From contig JAUJMY010000001.1 of the NCBI GenBank assembly GCA_030446625.1, forward strand, positions 107,496 through 171,495: 64,000 nt of DNA, given 5' to 3'. Position 1 is the stretch's first letter; each line of letters opens with the position of its first letter. Under the pieces are notes generated by a model, which saw nothing but the letters and a program-made list of their open reading frames with translations, made no database searches and was not told the DNA's origin. Shown here piece by piece: positions 8,529 to 15,906 of the stretch. Made by a program: the position numbers and the translations under genes. The stretch is from Gaiellaceae bacterium (lineage in GTDB: Bacteria > Actinomycetota > Thermoleophilia > Gaiellales > Gaiellaceae).

Positions 8529-9080
8529 ATGCGGCTGCACGCGATCGTCGAGGACATCGAGACCGCGCGAGTGGCGATCGGCGGAGGTGCGACCGTCGTC
8601 CAGCTGCGGCTGAAGGGACGAACGACGGACGAGATCGTCGTCGCGGGTGCCGGGTTCCGCGAGCTCGGCGCGACCTTTGTCGTGAACGACGACGTGGAAG
8701 CCGCGATTCGCCTCGCCGCGGACGGCGCCCATCTCGGGCGGAGTGACAGCGGCGTGGAACGCGCGGTCGAGGCGGGCCTCGTGCTCGGTCTCTCCGCCGG
8801 CAGCGTCGAGGAGGCGGTAGCGGCGGAGGCGCGCGGCGCGTCCTACGTCGGTGCCGGGCCGGTCTGGGCCACGCCGTCCAAGACCGACGCAGACCCGCCG
8901 ATCGGCCTCGACGGGCTCCGCGCGATCTGCGCGGCCGTCGCGATACCGGTCGTCGCGATCGGGGGAGTCGACGTGTCGAACGCGGGCTCCTGCATCGAGG
9001 CTGGGGCGGCGGGCGTGGCGGTCATCCGGGCCGCGAGGCAGGCGCGCGAGTTGCGCGAGGCGATCGGTGCGGCTCTCTGA
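8529..9080 (+). CDS. thiE: thiamine phosphate synthase, short form
   Basis: A 183-residue TIM-barrel protein joining HMP-PP and thiazole phosphate. The motifs TVVQLRLKGRTTDE, DGAHLGRSD, SYVGAGPVWATPSK and VVAIGGVD are all present. It is about 25-30 residues shorter than typical ThiE (about 210), missing most of the first helix/strand region, and the usual SxH loop reads SAGS. It starts 6 bases after thiM, and its last codons overlap the thiL start by 14 bases. Confidence 0.85.
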   Translation: MRLHAIVEDIETARVAIGGGATVVQLRLKGRTTDEIVVAGAGFRELGATFVVNDDVEAAIRLAADGAHLGRSDSGVERAVEAGLVLGLSAGSVEEAVAAEARGASYVGAGPVWATPSKTDADPPIGLDGLRAICAAVAIPVVAIGGVDVSNAGSCIEAGAAGVAVIRAARQARELREAIGAAL

Positions 9081-9879
9081 CCTCGGCGAGCTGGGTTTGC
9101 TCGCGGAGCTCGAGCAGCGCGGGCTCGTCTCGGGTATCGAGCACGACGCAGCGCAGATCGGCGGTCTCGTCGTCACCCAGGACGCGCTCGTGGAGGACGT
9201 GCACTTCCGCCTCGACTGGATCTCCTGGCGGGACCTCGGCTGGCGCGCGGCCGCCGTCAACCTGAGCGATCTGGCCGCGTCGGGGGCCGAGCCCGAGGCA
9301 GTCCTCGTGACGCTCGGAGCACCGCAGGAGACGCGCGTCGAAGACGTGCTCGCGCTGTACGAGGGGATCGCCGAGACGGGCGTGGCCGTGCGCGGCGGCG
9401 ACACGACGCGGGCAGCGCGGTTGTTCGTCTCCGTGACGGCGGTCGGTCGTTCGGAGCGCGTGCCCGGTCGCGCCGGCGCGCGGGCCGGGGACGCGCTCGT
9501 CGTGACGGGCGAGCTCGGCGCCGCCGGCGCAGCGTTCCGGTCCGGCCGCTACGTTCGTCCACCGCTCCGGATCGAGGAGGGGCGGCGGCTGGCGGAGCAC
9601 GCGCACGCGCTCCTCGACGTCTCGGACGGCATTGCCGTCGACGCCGGTCAGATCGCGCGGCGCTCCGGCGTCTGCTGCGTCCTCGAGCTCGACGGCGTGC
9701 CGCTCACTGAGGGCGCGACCGTCGATGATCTCGCCTTCGGCGAGGACTACGAGCTCCTCGCGGCCGTCGCGGATCCGTCCGACTTCGCTGTGATCGGGCG
9801 CTGCGAGGCAGGCAACGGTGTCGAGCTCCTGCTCCACGGGGAGCCGGTCTCGCTGCCGCGCTGGGAGCACTTCCGCTGA
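9067..9879 (+). CDS. thiL: thiamine-monophosphate kinase
   Basis: About 270 residues from GTG 9067, making TPP from thiamine phosphate. The PurM/ThiL fold signatures are GIEHDAAQI (metal/phosphate Asp), a conserved DALVEDVHFRLDW, the glycine-rich NLSDLAASGAEP, VRGGDTTRA, and LLDVSDGIAVDAG. C-terminal FGEDYELL is also typical. Somewhat shorter than many ThiL (about 300-330). It overlaps thiE by 14 bases, completing thiD-M-E-L under one riboswitch. Confidence 0.92.
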   Translation: MRLSDLGELGLLAELEQRGLVSGIEHDAAQIGGLVVTQDALVEDVHFRLDWISWRDLGWRAAAVNLSDLAASGAEPEAVLVTLGAPQETRVEDVLALYEGIAETGVAVRGGDTTRAARLFVSVTAVGRSERVPGRAGARAGDALVVTGELGAAGAAFRSGRYVRPPLRIEEGRRLAEHAHALLDVSDGIAVDAGQIARRSGVCCVLELDGVPLTEGATVDDLAFGEDYELLAAVADPSDFAVIGRCEAGNGVELLLHGEPVSLPRWEHFR

Positions 9880-10403
9880 ACGTCCGCCGCGCCGCGCCGG
9901 CAGACGCGCTCGCGATCGCCACGGTGCACGTGCGCACGTGGCAGGAGGCGTACGCGCACGTGTTTCCCGAGGAGGGGCTGCGCGCGCAGTCGCTCGGGGA
10001 GCGCGCGGCGTTCTGGTCAGGCTGGCTCCAGAGACGTCCGTCCGCCGCCGCGGTCTTCGTGGCCGAGGCCGATCGCGAGATCGTCGGCTTCGTCTCGGTC
10101 GGGACGTCGCGGGAGGACGAGCGCGAGGGCGAGCTCTACGCGATCTACTTGCGCTCATCGGCGTGGGGCTCGGGAGCGGGGCCGCAGCTGATGAGCCAGG
10201 CGCTCGAGGCGCTGCGCGCCGGCGGTTTTTCGGAGGCGACGCTGTGGGTGCTCGCGGACAACCCGCGGGCACGGCGCTTCTACGAGCGCGAGGGGTGGCG
10301 GCTCGACGGCGCGCGCCGAACGGAGGAGTTCCTCGGCGTCGAGGTCGAAGAGGTGCGCTACCGGATCGCCCTAGAGCCGCCCGCGCAGGGCCGCCACCCG
10401 TAG
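9876..10403 (+). CDS. GNAT-family N-acetyltransferase
   Basis: A single GNAT domain: VFVAEADREIVGFVSVG (strands 2-3), the acetyl-CoA region SSAWGSGAGPQLMSQALEAL, and WVLADNPRARRFYEREGW. The domain's first strand (VRRAAPADALAIA) lies upstream of the GTG at 9924, so I favour a rare CTG start at 9876, which has GGGAG eight bases upstream and overlaps the thiL stop. The fallback is GTG 9924 (159 residues). The 3' end overlaps the convergent glycosyltransferase by 33 bases. Substrate unknown. Confidence 0.8.
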   Translation: MNVRRAAPADALAIATVHVRTWQEAYAHVFPEEGLRAQSLGERAAFWSGWLQRRPSAAAVFVAEADREIVGFVSVGTSREDEREGELYAIYLRSSAWGSGAGPQLMSQALEALRAGGFSEATLWVLADNPRARRFYEREGWRLDGARRTEEFLGVEVEEVRYRIALEPPAQGRHP

Positions 10404-11093
10404 GGCGGGGACCTTCCACGCAGCCTCGAGGACGATCGCGCGGCTCATCTTCGACCCGCCGAGCTCGCGGTCGACGAAGGTGATCGGCACCTCGACGACC
10501 GTGAACCCGGCGCGCAGTGTCCGGTATGTCGTCTCGATCTGGAACGCGTAGCCCTTGGACGCGACCGCGTCGAGGTCGATCGTCTCGAGGACGCGGCGCC
10601 GGTAGCACTTGAACCCGCCCGTCGGATCGCGAATCGGCATCAGAAGCGCGCGGGTGTAGACGGACGCGCCGTACGAGATCCCGCGCCGGATGACGCCCCA
10701 GCTCGGGATCGAGCCGCCCCGTACGTAGCGCGAGCCGAGCGCGAGGTCCGCGCCCGCCTCGACGGCCGCGACGAGGCGCGGGACGTCGCTCGGGTCGTGC
10801 GAGAAGTCACAGTCCATCTGGAGGATCAGCTCCACGTCGCTCCCGAGCGCGTGCCGGAAGCCGGCGACGTAGGCCGGCCCGAGACCCTCCTTCCGCGTCC
10901 GGTGGAGGACGTCGACGAAGCCCAGCTCGCGGCCGAGCCGGTCTGCGAGCTCGCCCGTCCCGTCCGGCGACGCGTCGTCGATCACGAGCACGCGCCCGTC
11001 GTCGCCGAGCACGTCGCCCAGCGCGCGCAGCATCGGCTCGACGTTGTCGCGCTCGTTGTAGGTCGGCAGGCAGACGACGAGACGCACGTCCAT
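10371..11093 (-). CDS. dolichol-phosphate-mannose-synthase-like glycosyltransferase (GT2)
   Basis: A 240-residue GT-A fold enzyme without membrane segments. Motifs are VCLPTYNERDNVEPM at the N-terminus, VIDDASPDGT (nucleotide-binding), LQMDCDFSHDP (the DxD-like metal site), and ALGSRYVRGG. The bacterial homologues are polyprenol monophosphomannose synthases, which move mannose from GDP-mannose to a lipid carrier at the inner membrane. The start ATG 11093 diverges from polX across only 12 bases. Confidence 0.88.
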   Translation of the reverse strand: MDVRLVVCLPTYNERDNVEPMLRALGDVLGDDGRVLVIDDASPDGTGELADRLGRELGFVDVLHRTRKEGLGPAYVAGFRHALGSDVELILQMDCDFSHDPSDVPRLVAAVEAGADLALGSRYVRGGSIPSWGVIRRGISYGASVYTRALLMPIRDPTGGFKCYRRRVLETIDLDAVASKGYAFQIETTYRTLRAGFTVVEVPITFVDRELGGSKMSRAIVLEAAWKVPALRVAALRGRL

Positions 11094-11105
11094 ATCATCG
11101 CCGCA

Positions 11106-12812
11106 ATGGCGAAGGCGCTTCCCCGCAACGCCGACGTCGCCGCCCAGTTCGAGCTGCTCGCCGACCTGCTGGAGATCGAAGGGGAGCCGTCGTTCCGGGT
11201 CCTCGCCTACCGGCGCGCGGCCCAGCGGATGCGCGAGACGGCGGGATCGGTCGCCCAGCTTGCGCTCAACGGCCGGGCGAAGAACCTGAGCGGGATCGGC
11301 AAGACGATCGAGGAAAAGATCGTGCAGATCGTCGACGACGGCGAGATCCACGCGCTCGCCAAGCGGAAGGCGACGATCCCGTCGGACGTCGTGCTCTTCA
11401 TGCGCCTGCCGGGGCTCGGGCCGAAGACGGCGGCGCGGATCTGGCGGGAGCTCGGCGTCGCGACGCTCGAAGACCTGAAGGCGGCCGCGGAGGCGCAGCG
11501 GCTGCGCAGCCTCGCCGGCCTCGGCGCGAAGACGGAGGAGCGGATCCTGAAGGCGCTCGCGGCGGAGGCGACCGCGCAGCCGTTCCGGCCGCTCCTGGGC
11601 GAGGGGCTGCCGCGCGTGCTCGCCGTCGTCGAAGCGCTGCGCGAGCATGCCGGTGCCGATCTCGTCTCCGAGGCCGGAAGCGTCCGCCGCCGCAAGGAGA
11701 CGTTTCGCGACCTCGACATCATCGCCACGGCGGCGGATCCGGCCGGCCTCGTCGACCACTTCACGCGCCTCGCCTGGGTGGTCGAGGTCGCAGCGAAGGG
11801 CGATACGAAGGCGACGGTGCTCTCGCAGGAAGGCTTCCGCTTCGACCTCCGCGTGGTGCCTCCGGAGTCGTACGGCAACCTCCTCCAGCACTTCACGGGC
11901 TCGAAGGAGCACAACGTCGCGCTCCGCGAGGCCGCCGTCCGCCGTGGTCTGTCCGTCTCCGAGTACGGCGTGCAGGACGTGGAGTCCGGCGACGTGTTCC
12001 GCACGCGCAGCGAGGAGGAGCTGTACGCGCACCTCGGCTACGAGTACATCCCGCCGGAGCTGCGCGAGAACGCCGGCGAGCTCGAGGCGGCGCGGCGCGG
12101 CGAGCTGCCGGCGCTCGTCGAGGTGGGCGACCTCCGGGGCGACCTGCACGCGCACTCGACGTGGTCCGACGGACGCGACTCGCTGGAGGAGATGGTGCTC
12201 GCGGCGCAGGCGCGCGGCTACGCGTACTTCGCGGTGTGCGACCACTCGCACCGCCTGCGGGACGCGCGGCTCGAGGCCCAGTGGGAGGCGATCGACGCGC
12301 TGAACGCGCGGCTCGCGCCGTTCCGGATCCTGCGGGGGATCGAGGTCAGCATCCGCGCGGACGGGTCGCTCGACGTCGCCGACGAGACGCTCGCGCGCTG
12401 CGAGTGGGTGATGGCGTCGCTGCACGCGAGCTTCGACACGAGTCCGACGGAGCGCGTGCTCGCGGCGATGGAGAACCCGCACGTCGACTGCATCGGGCAT
12501 CTGACGGCGAGGAAGATCAACCGTCGGCCGCCGACGGAGGTCAGCGTGGAGCGCGTGATCGAGGCCGCCGTCGCGACGGGGACGTTCCTCGAGATCAACT
12601 CGCAGCCCGACCGCCTCGACCTCCGAGACGTCCACGCGCGGCTCGCGGGCGAAGCGGGGGTGCCGGTCGTCGTGAACACGGACGCGCACGAGGTCGCCGC
12701 ACTCGGCTGGATGGAGATCGGGATCGGCCAGGCGCGCCGCGCGTGGCTGACGAAGGAGCAGATCCTGAACACGCGCCCGTGGCGCGAGATCGAGCGCAGC
12801 CTCGAGCGCTGA
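11106..12812 (+). CDS. polX: DNA polymerase X family with PHP domain
   Basis: A 568-residue repair polymerase. The N-terminal 8-kDa-like and HhH region includes NLSGIGKTIEEKI and LPGLGPKTAARIW. The nucleotidyltransferase palm has GSVRRRKETFRDLDIIA (GS plus two Asp) and FRFDLRVVPP (third Asp). A PHP phosphoesterase domain from about residue 340 carries DLHAHSTWSDG, CDHSH, EVS and VNTDAH metal ligands. Bacterial PolX combines gap filling with 3'-5' exonuclease activity from PHP. Start ATG 11106. Confidence 0.93.
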   Translation: MAKALPRNADVAAQFELLADLLEIEGEPSFRVLAYRRAAQRMRETAGSVAQLALNGRAKNLSGIGKTIEEKIVQIVDDGEIHALAKRKATIPSDVVLFMRLPGLGPKTAARIWRELGVATLEDLKAAAEAQRLRSLAGLGAKTEERILKALAAEATAQPFRPLLGEGLPRVLAVVEALREHAGADLVSEAGSVRRRKETFRDLDIIATAADPAGLVDHFTRLAWVVEVAAKGDTKATVLSQEGFRFDLRVVPPESYGNLLQHFTGSKEHNVALREAAVRRGLSVSEYGVQDVESGDVFRTRSEEELYAHLGYEYIPPELRENAGELEAARRGELPALVEVGDLRGDLHAHSTWSDGRDSLEEMVLAAQARGYAYFAVCDHSHRLRDARLEAQWEAIDALNARLAPFRILRGIEVSIRADGSLDVADETLARCEWVMASLHASFDTSPTERVLAAMENPHVDCIGHLTARKINRRPPTEVSVERVIEAAVATGTFLEINSQPDRLDLRDVHARLAGEAGVPVVVNTDAHEVAALGWMEIGIGQARRAWLTKEQILNTRPWREIERSLER

Positions 12813-12852
12813 GGAACGATCGGCGCCGAATCCGCACGGGAGGACCGCTGTT

Positions 12853-13560
12853 CTAGAGACGCCGCAGCAGCTCGAGCAGCTCGTCGGTGTCGCGTACGAC
12901 CACGTCGGCCGTCGCGCGCAGCTCCTCCGGGCTCTCGTCGGACGCGACCGCGACCCGCACCCCGAGCTCGAGCCCCTCGAGCGCGCGGAATGCGTCCAGA
13001 TCCGTCGTGTCGTCGCCCGCGTAGAGCGCGCGCCCGAGCCCGTGCTCGCCGAGGAGGCGTCGCACCGCGGTTCCCTTGTCGGCCGCGATCGGCGGGCGCA
13101 GCTCGAGCACCTTTCGTCCCCACCGCGGGACGAGGCCGGCGTCCCGCGCGCGCTCGGCCACCTGTTCGAGGACCGCGGTCGCCGCGGCTTCGTCCGGCGC
13201 CGTCCGCCAGTGGTACGAGAGCGTGAGCCGCTTGCGCTCCGGCGGCCACTCCTCGGTCGCTGCGGCGAACGCCGCGAGCCGCTCCGCCCACGGTTCGGCC
13301 TCCGGCTCGAGCTCGAGCCCGTGCTCGCCGACGTACGTCAGCCCCTCGACGCCGACGATCGCGCGGGCGACGGCCCCGGGGCGGCCGCTGACGCACGCGA
13401 CGAGCGCGTAGCGGTCGCGCAGCCGGACGAGCTCGCATCGCGTCTCTTCGGGTACCTGCGCGTCCTCGGGACGTGGGACGATCGGCGCGAGGACGCCGTC
13501 CACGTCGAGGAGGATCGCCGCACGGTCGGGAGTCCGCGCGAGCTCGGCGACGAGATCCAC
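12853..13560 (-). CDS. otsB: trehalose-phosphatase (HAD family)
   Basis: A 235-residue HAD-superfamily phosphatase. The nucleophile motif is LLDVDGVLAPI (residues about 16-26), motif II is ACVSGRP, the cap includes TYVGEHGLE, and motif IV is LYAGDDTTDLDAF. This matches OtsB, which dephosphorylates trehalose 6-phosphate. No otsA lies in the window. It converges with polX (40-base gap) and diverges from the TauE-like pair with 17 bases between starts. Confidence 0.88.
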   Translation of the reverse strand: MDLVAELARTPDRAAILLDVDGVLAPIVPRPEDAQVPEETRCELVRLRDRYALVACVSGRPGAVARAIVGVEGLTYVGEHGLELEPEAEPWAERLAAFAAATEEWPPERKRLTLSYHWRTAPDEAAATAVLEQVAERARDAGLVPRWGRKVLELRPPIAADKGTAVRRLLGEHGLGRALYAGDDTTDLDAFRALEGLELGVRVAVASDESPEELRATADVVVRDTDELLELLRRL

Positions 13561-13577
13561 GGTCGTAGGATAGGCGG

Positions 13578-13925
13578 GTGCCGCGGCTCGTCCTGATCGG
13601 GCTCGTTGCCGGGTTCTTCAGCGCGCTGTTCGGCGTCGGCGGCGGGATCATCGTCGTCCCGCTGCTCGTGCTCGTGCTCCGGTGGAGCGAGCGGCCGGCC
13701 ATGGCGACGTCGCTCGGCGCGATCACCGTCACCGCCTGCGCGGGAGTGCTCGCGTACGCGTACGTGGGCCGCGTCGACCCAGGATATGCGGCGCTCGTCG
13801 GGCTTCCCGCCGCCGCCGGAGCGCTCGCCGGGACGAGCCTGCAGCAGCGCGTTCCGCGTCGTGCGCTCTCGCTGCTCTTCGCGCTCCTGCTCGTCGTGAT
13901 CGCGATCACGCTCATCGTCGGATGA
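13578..13925 (+). CDS. half-length TauE/SafE-family membrane protein (first of pair)
   Basis: A 115-residue protein with about four membrane segments and the family glycine motif FSALFGVGGGIIVVPLL near the N-terminus. Full-length TauE/SafE anion exporters are about 250 residues and consist of two such repeats. This gene supplies one repeat and overlaps a second gene supplying the other (ATGA at 13922-13925). The pair probably works as a heterodimer. Substrate may be sulphite or another organic anion; not determinable here. GTG start. Confidence 0.82.
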   Translation: MPRLVLIGLVAGFFSALFGVGGGIIVVPLLVLVLRWSERPAMATSLGAITVTACAGVLAYAYVGRVDPGYAALVGLPAAAGALAGTSLQQRVPRRALSLLFALLLVVIAITLIVG

Positions 13926-14287
13926 CGGTCGCGCTCGTTGCGATCGCGCTCGGCTTCGCGGCCGGCGTTCTCGCGGGCCTCTTCGGCGTCGGCGGGGGCA
14001 TCCTGTTCGTCCCGACGCTCGTCCTGCTCGGGCTCGACCAGGTGGAGGCCGCGGCGACGTCGCTGCTCGCGATCCTCCCCACGGTTGCGGTCGGCGCGTG
14101 GAACCAGACGCGCTACCGCAACCTCGACTGGCGCGCCGCGCTCGTGCTCGGCGTCGCCTCCGTTCCCGGCGCCGTGGTCGGCGTCGGCGCGGCGGAGGCA
14201 CTTCCGGAGGAGACGCTGCGCCGGCTTTTCGCGCTGCTGATGGTCGTCGCGGCGGCCCAGCTGGCGTGGCGGGCGCGGCGGGCGTAG
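13922..14287 (+). CDS. half-length TauE/SafE-family membrane protein (second of pair)
   Basis: A 121-residue protein with the same repeat signature (VLAGLFGVGGGILFVPTLV) and about four hydrophobic helices. Its start overlaps the preceding half-gene stop, so the two are translationally coupled in equal amounts. The clean ATGA junction and preserved motifs in both halves argue for a natural split rather than a frameshifted single gene. Confidence 0.82.
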   Translation: MTVALVAIALGFAAGVLAGLFGVGGGILFVPTLVLLGLDQVEAAATSLLAILPTVAVGAWNQTRYRNLDWRAALVLGVASVPGAVVGVGAAEALPEETLRRLFALLMVVAAAQLAWRARRA

Positions 14288-14301
14288 GGCATGCTTCGCG
14301 T

Positions 14302-14700
14302 GTGCCCGGCGCCGAGGAGATCTGGCTGCCGCTCGTCGACGAGCCGATCGGCGGCATCGTCCGGCAGATCCAGGAGCAGGAGCCGGAGATCGCCCGGCTC
14401 GTCGACTCGCCGCACCGCGTGCTCGCGTTCCGCACCTTCGCCTACATCCGGGTCGGGCTCATGCTCGGCCAGCTCCTCCTCGAACACGACGTGCGGCCGA
14501 GCGACGGGTCGAGCGACACGTGGGTCGACTCGCTGCTCGCCGATCCCGAGCATCGCGAGGCGATCGCGCGCGAGGTGCGCGCCGTCGCCGAGGAGATCGC
14601 GGCCGATCCGCGGTACGCGCACGAGGAGACGCTGGGACCGGACGAGGGCGCGCGGGAGCGGTTTCGCGCCTTCGCGCGCGATCGCCTCGACGGCGCCTAG
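14302..14700 (+). CDS. hypothetical acidic helical protein
   Basis: A 132-residue soluble protein from GTG 14302, beginning VPGAEEIWLPLVDEPIGG. It is rich in Glu/Asp/Arg with mostly helical propensity (EIARLVDSPHRVLAFRTF). No membrane segment or known motif. Fourteen bases separate it from the TauE-like pair, so it may be cotranscribed. Family not recognised. Confidence 0.6.
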   Translation: MPGAEEIWLPLVDEPIGGIVRQIQEQEPEIARLVDSPHRVLAFRTFAYIRVGLMLGQLLLEHDVRPSDGSSDTWVDSLLADPEHREAIAREVRAVAEEIAADPRYAHEETLGPDEGARERFRAFARDRLDGA

Positions 14701-14702
14701 CG

Positions 14703-15419
14703 CTAGTTCGCGACGAAGCTGAGCGCGAGGATCGCGACGAAGCCCGCGAGCGTGAGCGCCACGCGCCGCGCGGACGGGTGCTCGTGGGCGTGGGGCAGCA
14801 GGTCGGTCGCACCCATGAAGAGGAAGAAGCCCGCGTAGACCGCGAGCAGCTGCCCGAGGCTCTCCTCCGAGACCGTAAGGAGCGCGCCGACGATCGCGCC
14901 GGCGAGCGGCGCTGCAGCGTCGACGGCGAGCCATTGCATCGCCTGGCGCCGGTCGTTCGACTGGCGCAGCACGAACCCGACGGTGTTCATCCCGTCAGCG
15001 AAGTCGTGCGCGACGACGGCCAGGAAGACGAGCAGGCCCGTCGCCGTGTCGATGCCGAACGCGAGGCCGATGCCGAGGCCGTCGACGAAGCTGTGCAGCG
15101 CGAGGCCCGCCGCGCCGAGCGCCCCCACGCGCGCGTGCGCGCGCGCCTGCTCCGGCTCGTCCCGGTGATGGAGGACGAGCGCGCGCTCGGCGAGGAAGAA
15201 AGCGACGAAGCCGACGCCGACGAGCAGTCCCACGCGATGCGGGTCGTCGACCGCCTCGACCGCCTCTGGCAGGACGTGGAAGAGCGCGACGGCGACGACG
15301 ACGCCGCCGGTGAGCGCGATCGCCGTCGTCAGGTCGCGGCTGAGGCGCAGCGCGACGACTCCCCCGGCGAGCGTCGACACGACGGTGAGGCCCGCGAGCG
15401 GAAGGACGAGCCAGCTCAC
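14703..15419 (-). CDS. ZIP-family metal transporter
   Basis: A 238-residue membrane protein with about eight hydrophobic segments. The ZIP metal-path helices are recognisable: ALHSFVDGLGIGLAF (TM4, HxxxDG) and AVVAHDFADGMNTV (TM5, HxxxxG-type), plus a His-rich loop around LVLHHRDEPEQ and a C-terminal HAHEHP. ZIP proteins import Zn2+ and other divalent metals. GTG 15419 overlaps the Fur/Zur stop (GTGA), so both are expressed from the regulator's promoter, which has a Zur-like box. This supports zinc as cargo by inference. Confidence 0.87.
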   Translation of the reverse strand: MSWLVLPLAGLTVVSTLAGGVVALRLSRDLTTAIALTGGVVVAVALFHVLPEAVEAVDDPHRVGLLVGVGFVAFFLAERALVLHHRDEPEQARAHARVGALGAAGLALHSFVDGLGIGLAFGIDTATGLLVFLAVVAHDFADGMNTVGFVLRQSNDRRQAMQWLAVDAAAPLAGAIVGALLTVSEESLGQLLAVYAGFFLFMGATDLLPHAHEHPSARRVALTLAGFVAILALSFVAN

Positions 15420-15820
15420 GCGCAGCGCCTGCAGGTGCCGTAGAAGTCGACCTCGTGCGTGTCGGCCGCGAACCCGTAGCGGCGCGCGAGCTCGGCCGCG
15501 GGCGGCGCGGCGCACAGCTCCGTCTCTTCGACCGAGCCGCAGGCGACGCAGACGAGATGATGGTGGTGCCCCGGCCGGCAGCGCACGTACGCGGGGCGAC
15601 CCTCGCCGGCGAGCGGTCGCACCGACCCCGCGCGGCGGAGGAGCTCGATCGTCCGGTACACCGTCGCGAGCCCCAACTTCGGCGCCGTCGCGCGTGCCCG
15701 GTCGTAGATCTCCGCCGCCGTGAACGCGCCGGTCGCCGACGCGATCGCGTCGAGGCCGGCACGCCGCTGCGGCGTGCTCCGGACGCGCGCCGGGAGGCGG
15801 AGGTTCGCGCGCGGACGCAT
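15416..15820 (-). CDS. Fur-family metalloregulator, probably Zur
   Basis: A 134-residue winged-helix repressor. The DNA-binding helix region is IYDRARATAPKLGLATVYRTIELL. The regulatory metal site is in RPGHHHHLVCVACGSVEE, with C-terminal structural zinc cysteines CVAC and CRRC, the arrangement typical of zinc-containing Fur/Zur. It heads a two-gene operon with a ZIP transporter, and a 15-base palindromic site lies one base upstream of its start codon. Zur is preferred over Fur because of the transporter type and the box sequence. Confidence 0.85.
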   Translation of the reverse strand: MRPRANLRLPARVRSTPQRRAGLDAIASATGAFTAAEIYDRARATAPKLGLATVYRTIELLRRAGSVRPLAGEGRPAYVRCRPGHHHHLVCVACGSVEETELCAAPPAAELARRYGFAADTHEVDFYGTCRRCA

Positions 15821-15821
15821 T

Positions 15822-15836
15822 TGAGAATCATTAACA
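15822..15836. promoter_or_regulatory. Zur/Fur-type operator
   Basis: TGAGAATCATTAACA is a 7-1-7 inverted repeat. It differs from the actinobacterial Zur consensus TGAAAATCATTTTCA at three positions and from the classical TGATAAT-N-ATTATCA box at two. It is a striking AT-rich island in very GC-rich DNA. It sits immediately upstream of the Fur/Zur start codon (cat at 15818-15820), and 71 bases upstream of the divergent peptidase start. This implies autoregulation, with binding blocking a leaderless or near-leaderless promoter. Confidence 0.75.
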
Positions 15837-15906
15837 AAGGATGGTCCTAGTGCGATGTTCCCTGCGAGCAGGAAGATTTACCCGGCCGTCGCAGAGTTGC
15901 CGCATA

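Noticed and set aside
10797-11105. Long N-terminal extension of PolX in the same frame
   Set aside because: It is arginine-rich antisense of the glycosyltransferase gene; the PolX fold starts at ATG 11106.
13922-13925. Frameshift splitting one TauE gene
   Set aside because: Both halves have complete repeat motifs and the junction is a normal ATGA coupling, with no off-frame tail.
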